The notes below the pieces were generated by a model. It had not been told where the DNA came from. It did no database searches and saw only the letters and a program-made list of their open reading frames with translations. The position numbers and the translations under genes were made by a program. From CAZJYT01 sp964550325 (GTDB taxonomy: Bacteria; Patescibacteriota; Minisyncoccia; Minisyncoccales; CAZJYT01), in contig CAZJYT010000042.1 in the NCBI GenBank assembly GCA_964550325.1, positions 1-8,107 on the forward strand: a stretch of 8,107 nt of DNA, in the 5' to 3' direction. This document shows positions 6,170 to 8,107 of the stretch, piece after piece. The stretch's first letter is position 1; every line of letters starts with the position of its first letter.

Positions 6170-7228
6170 TTATTTTTCCAACAATTTTTCTTTTACTTTT
6201 ATCCCAAAGTGTCTTCCCCCTTCCTCAATATTAACTAACACCTCATCTCCTTCCTTTAACTTGGAAACAGAAAGAGGACTTCCTTGTTTCTTTACCAAAG
6301 AGATTGTCTCTGCATTTTGCAAAATCACATTTATCTTTTTACCTTTCATCTCCCCCTCAATCAAAACTAAGGGCCTTCTTTCAATCTTCACTCTTCCCAC
6401 TACCTCTTCCCTACTCTCTCCATTTTTATCTACCACCAATACCTTATCTCCAGCTTTTATTTCACACAAATACTTCGTCTTACCTCCTGGCACCTTTACA
6501 TAGGAATGGACAGCTCCCGCATTTACTCTAAAGGGTCTGGGTTCAACATAGGGATTTTCTAATGTTTCTGAATGAACCAAAAAAAAGCCATTTGACTGAG
6601 AACCAACCAATAATCCCTCACCCAACTTTAAAATTGCCACCGTATCCACACATACCCTATCTCCCATTCCAATTGGTTGAATTTTCACAATCTTTGCGGA
6701 AGAAAGCTCAATTTTCTCTTTTGAAAACTGATTTAAAATCTCCTTTGCCCTTTTAATATCTTGAGGAGCATTGGGAAGGAAAACTATCCCATCTACTCCT
6801 TTTTCTAATACTCCTAAATTTAACTTTATTTCCTCAATATTTGAAGCGAAAGCTAACAATTTTCCTTCTTTAATCTTTGCCACCAAATTTTCCAGAGGAA
6901 TAATTTTCCAATCCTCACTCTCTACCAATACCCATCCAGCTTTCTTCCCCGCCTCCACCGCTAACTCTTCTTTCTCTTTTCTATCAATTTTAATTAAGGC
7001 GCAATCTTTTTCTTTTAAATTCTTCAAATCCTCTCTCTTTTCTATCTTCAAAATCTTAATTTCACCTCTTTCTTCACTAGCCACTTTAATTCCCCTTCCT
7101 AATTCTTTTATTTTCTCAACATTCTCCTTCTCTGCTACTAAAACATCAACTCCTGACTCCAGGGCGGTGGTAACAAATGGCTTAATTTTTTCCCAATTTC
7201 CTTTTAGTTTCACCCACAGTTCTTTCAT
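6170..7228 (-). CDS. aroB': 3-Dehydroquinate synthase II (archaeal type)
   Basis: This enzyme oxidatively deaminates and cyclises 2-amino-3,7-dideoxy-D-threo-hept-6-ulosonate with NAD+ to give 3-dehydroquinate. It is unrelated to classical AroB. The 352-aa protein matches the family throughout its more conserved C-terminal half: PIGMGDRVCVDT (185-196), GEGLLVGSQSNGFFLVHSET (203-222), RPFRVNAGAVHSYVKVPGGK (231-250), VGRVKIERRPL (277-287), ILQNAETI (302-309) and RHFG (339-342). The N-terminal half is Lys/Glu-rich and less conserved, which is usual. It follows the ADH synthase gene, its biochemical partner, with the 96-bp gap filled by repeat copy C. Its ATG lies 22 bp from that repeat in an A-rich stretch without a Shine-Dalgarno site. 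The family is typical of archaea and found in scattered bacteria, so transfer into a bacterial lineage is plausible. Confidence 0.95.
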   Translation of the reverse strand: MKELWVKLKGNWEKIKPFVTTALESGVDVLVAEKENVEKIKELGRGIKVASEERGEIKILKIEKREDLKNLKEKDCALIKIDRKEKEELAVEAGKKAGWVLVESEDWKIIPLENLVAKIKEGKLLAFASNIEEIKLNLGVLEKGVDGIVFLPNAPQDIKRAKEILNQFSKEKIELSSAKIVKIQPIGMGDRVCVDTVAILKLGEGLLVGSQSNGFFLVHSETLENPYVEPRPFRVNAGAVHSYVKVPGGKTKYLCEIKAGDKVLVVDKNGESREEVVGRVKIERRPLVLIEGEMKGKKINVILQNAETISLVKKQGSPLSVSKLKEGDEVLVNIEEGGRHFGIKVKEKLLEK

Positions 7229-7250
7229 AATTTTTTATTATTTTTTTGTC

Positions 7251-7323
7251 CTATTTTTGCCACTTCAGTAACAATTCCTGATAATTTCTTTACCGAGGCA
7301 TCTTGTCTCGGCGAGTATACCGC
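7251..7323 (+). repeat. Repeat copy C, between the ADH synthase and DHQ synthase genes
   Basis: This single copy aligns without gaps to 1052-1124 (57 of 73 identical by hand count). Conservation is highest at both ends: CTATTTTTGCC with AGTAACAA, and GAGGCATCTTG.CTCGG.GAG followed by ATACCGC. The hairpin is CCGAGGCA-TCT-TGTCTCGG with one mismatch, replaceable by a wobble pair in RNA. It ends 1 bp before the ADH synthase stop codon and occupies nearly the whole 96-bp gap; it contains no gene of its own. Like copy A, its CTATTTTTG end faces a minus-strand start codon. Confidence 0.75.
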
Positions 7324-7324
7324 T

Positions 7325-8107
7325 TTATTTTAATTCTTCCAGTGCCTCTTTAGCTGGCTTTCCTTCATGAACAATCTTTGCCAAAGCCCTCACCATCTTC
7401 TCTGGATCTTTTGCCTGAAAAACATTCCTTCCAATAGAAACCCCCTTCGCTCCAGCCTCCATTGCCTTCTCTACCATCTCTAAAAATTCTCCTTCACTCT
7501 TTACCTTAGGGCCACCTGCAATAACCACGGGAACGGGACATCCTTCAATTACTTCTCTAAAAGATTCTACACTTCCGGTGTAATTTGTTTTTACAATATC
7601 TGCCCCCAACTCTGCTCCAATTCTGGCTACCATCTTCACCCATTTTGGATTATGCTCAGAATCTATCTTTGGACCTCGAGGATACATCATTGCCAAAAGG
7701 GGCATTCCCCAATTCTCACAAACTTCTGCAATTTGTCCTAAATCACTTAGCATTTTAGGTTCAGTTGGAGCACCAATATTAACATGAATAGAAACTGCAT
7801 CTGCTCCTAAAGAAATAGCTTCTTCTACGGAAGCTAGTAATACCTTATCATTAACCTCGCCAGCTATCGTTGCCCCTGAAAGATGAATGATTAAACCTGT
7901 TTCCCCCTCAAAGCAATTTTTCGCTATTCCCTTGTGAACCAATATTGCCTCAGCCCTTCCTCTGGCTATCTTTTTAATTGTCTCTCTCATTTTTTCTATT
8001 CCGGGAATAGGACCTACACTTACCCCATGATCCATGGGCACAATAATTGTCTTTTTTGAATTCTGATTAAATATTCTTTTTAATCTGATCTCTTTTCCTG
8101 ATGCCAT
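7325..8107 (-). CDS. aroA': 2-Amino-3,7-dideoxy-D-threo-hept-6-ulosonate (ADH) synthase
   Basis: This class I aldolase-family enzyme (DhnA/FbaB-like) performs a transaldolase reaction between 6-deoxy-5-ketofructose 1-phosphate and L-aspartate 4-semialdehyde. The product, ADH, feeds the type II DHQ synthase encoded next. The 260-aa protein keeps IIVPMDHGVS (21-30, catalytic Asp26), GLIIHLSGAT (71-80), SIHVNIG (106-112), MPLLAMMYPRG (135-145, Tyr142), the Schiff-base lysine K173 in DIVKTNYTG, PVVIAGGP (193-200) and GVSIGRNVFQ (222-231). From memory these match the Asp, Tyr and Lys of the Methanocaldococcus jannaschii enzyme, which has about 10 more N-terminal residues. The ATG is the last codon of the window, so upstream signals are invisible and the true start could lie a few codons further out. 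Plain fructose-bisphosphate aldolase is the alternative but is disfavoured by the neighbour. Confidence 0.93.
   Translation of the reverse strand: MASGKEIRLKRIFNQNSKKTIIVPMDHGVSVGPIPGIEKMRETIKKIARGRAEAILVHKGIAKNCFEGETGLIIHLSGATIAGEVNDKVLLASVEEAISLGADAVSIHVNIGAPTEPKMLSDLGQIAEVCENWGMPLLAMMYPRGPKIDSEHNPKWVKMVARIGAELGADIVKTNYTGSVESFREVIEGCPVPVVIAGGPKVKSEGEFLEMVEKAMEAGAKGVSIGRNVFQAKDPEKMVRALAKIVHEGKPAKEALEELK

Noticed and set aside
6261..7271. Several plus-strand open frames opposite the DHQ synthase gene
   Set aside because: All are antisense to a well-supported enzyme gene, have low-complexity Phe/Ser/Pro composition and show no recognisable domain.
7229..7323. Minus-strand open frame through repeat C whose TGA overlaps the DHQ synthase ATG; copy A reads similarly (both include SPRQDAS)
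   Set aside because: It has no plausible start codon before its last third and is closed by a stop just upstream. The similarity to copy A follows from the DNA repeat, and copy B is read differently, so it is not taken as a peptide or frameshift extension of the ADH synthase.

Overview
The window is about 8.1 kb of low-GC DNA that is almost entirely metabolic coding sequence. Seven of the eight genes lie on the minus strand. They fall into two blocks. The first is a lysine/diaminopimelate cluster, reading right to left as dapB (5399-4656), dapA (4622-3732), dapL (3728-2529), lysA (2532-1285) and aspartokinase (1039 to the left edge, truncated). The second is a two-gene aromatic-precursor module: an archaeal-type ADH synthase (8107-7325, aroA') followed by a type II 3-dehydroquinate synthase (7228-6170, aroB'). 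Between the blocks is the only plus-strand gene (5507-6166). It encodes a small protein with a helical, possibly winged-helix N-terminus and a C-terminal ACT domain, so it looks like an amino-acid-sensing regulator. It is divergent from dapB and convergent with the DHQ synthase gene.

The genes are linked by aspartate 4-semialdehyde. Aspartokinase starts the route to it, DapA consumes it for lysine and cell-wall DAP, and ADH synthase consumes it for shikimate-pathway aromatics. DapL gives the short aminotransferase route directly from tetrahydrodipicolinate to LL-DAP. Aspartate-semialdehyde dehydrogenase (asd) and DAP epimerase (dapF) are needed to complete the pathway but are not in the window.

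The organism is probably an uncultured bacterium of a candidate-phylum type (Patescibacteria-like is one possibility) that uses the archaeal entry to aromatic synthesis. The bacterial reading rests mainly on sigma70-like promoters in the divergent intergenic region (TTGACA with an extended TGnTAAAAT; TTGACT with TAAGAT). The ADH synthase/DHQ synthase II pair, DapL, the ACT regulator and the absence of clear Shine-Dalgarno sites would also suit an archaeon, so domain-level assignment is moderate only.

The most unusual non-coding feature is a GC-rich palindromic repeat family with three copies. Two copies face each other in the 245-bp gap between lysA and aspartokinase and share a perfect 24-bp inverted repeat. 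A third single copy fills the 96-bp gap between the ADH synthase and DHQ synthase genes. Each core carries a small hairpin (GAGGCA-TCT-TGCCTC or a close variant). The layout resembles a REPIN or MITE, and two copies sit just upstream of start codons in the same orientation.
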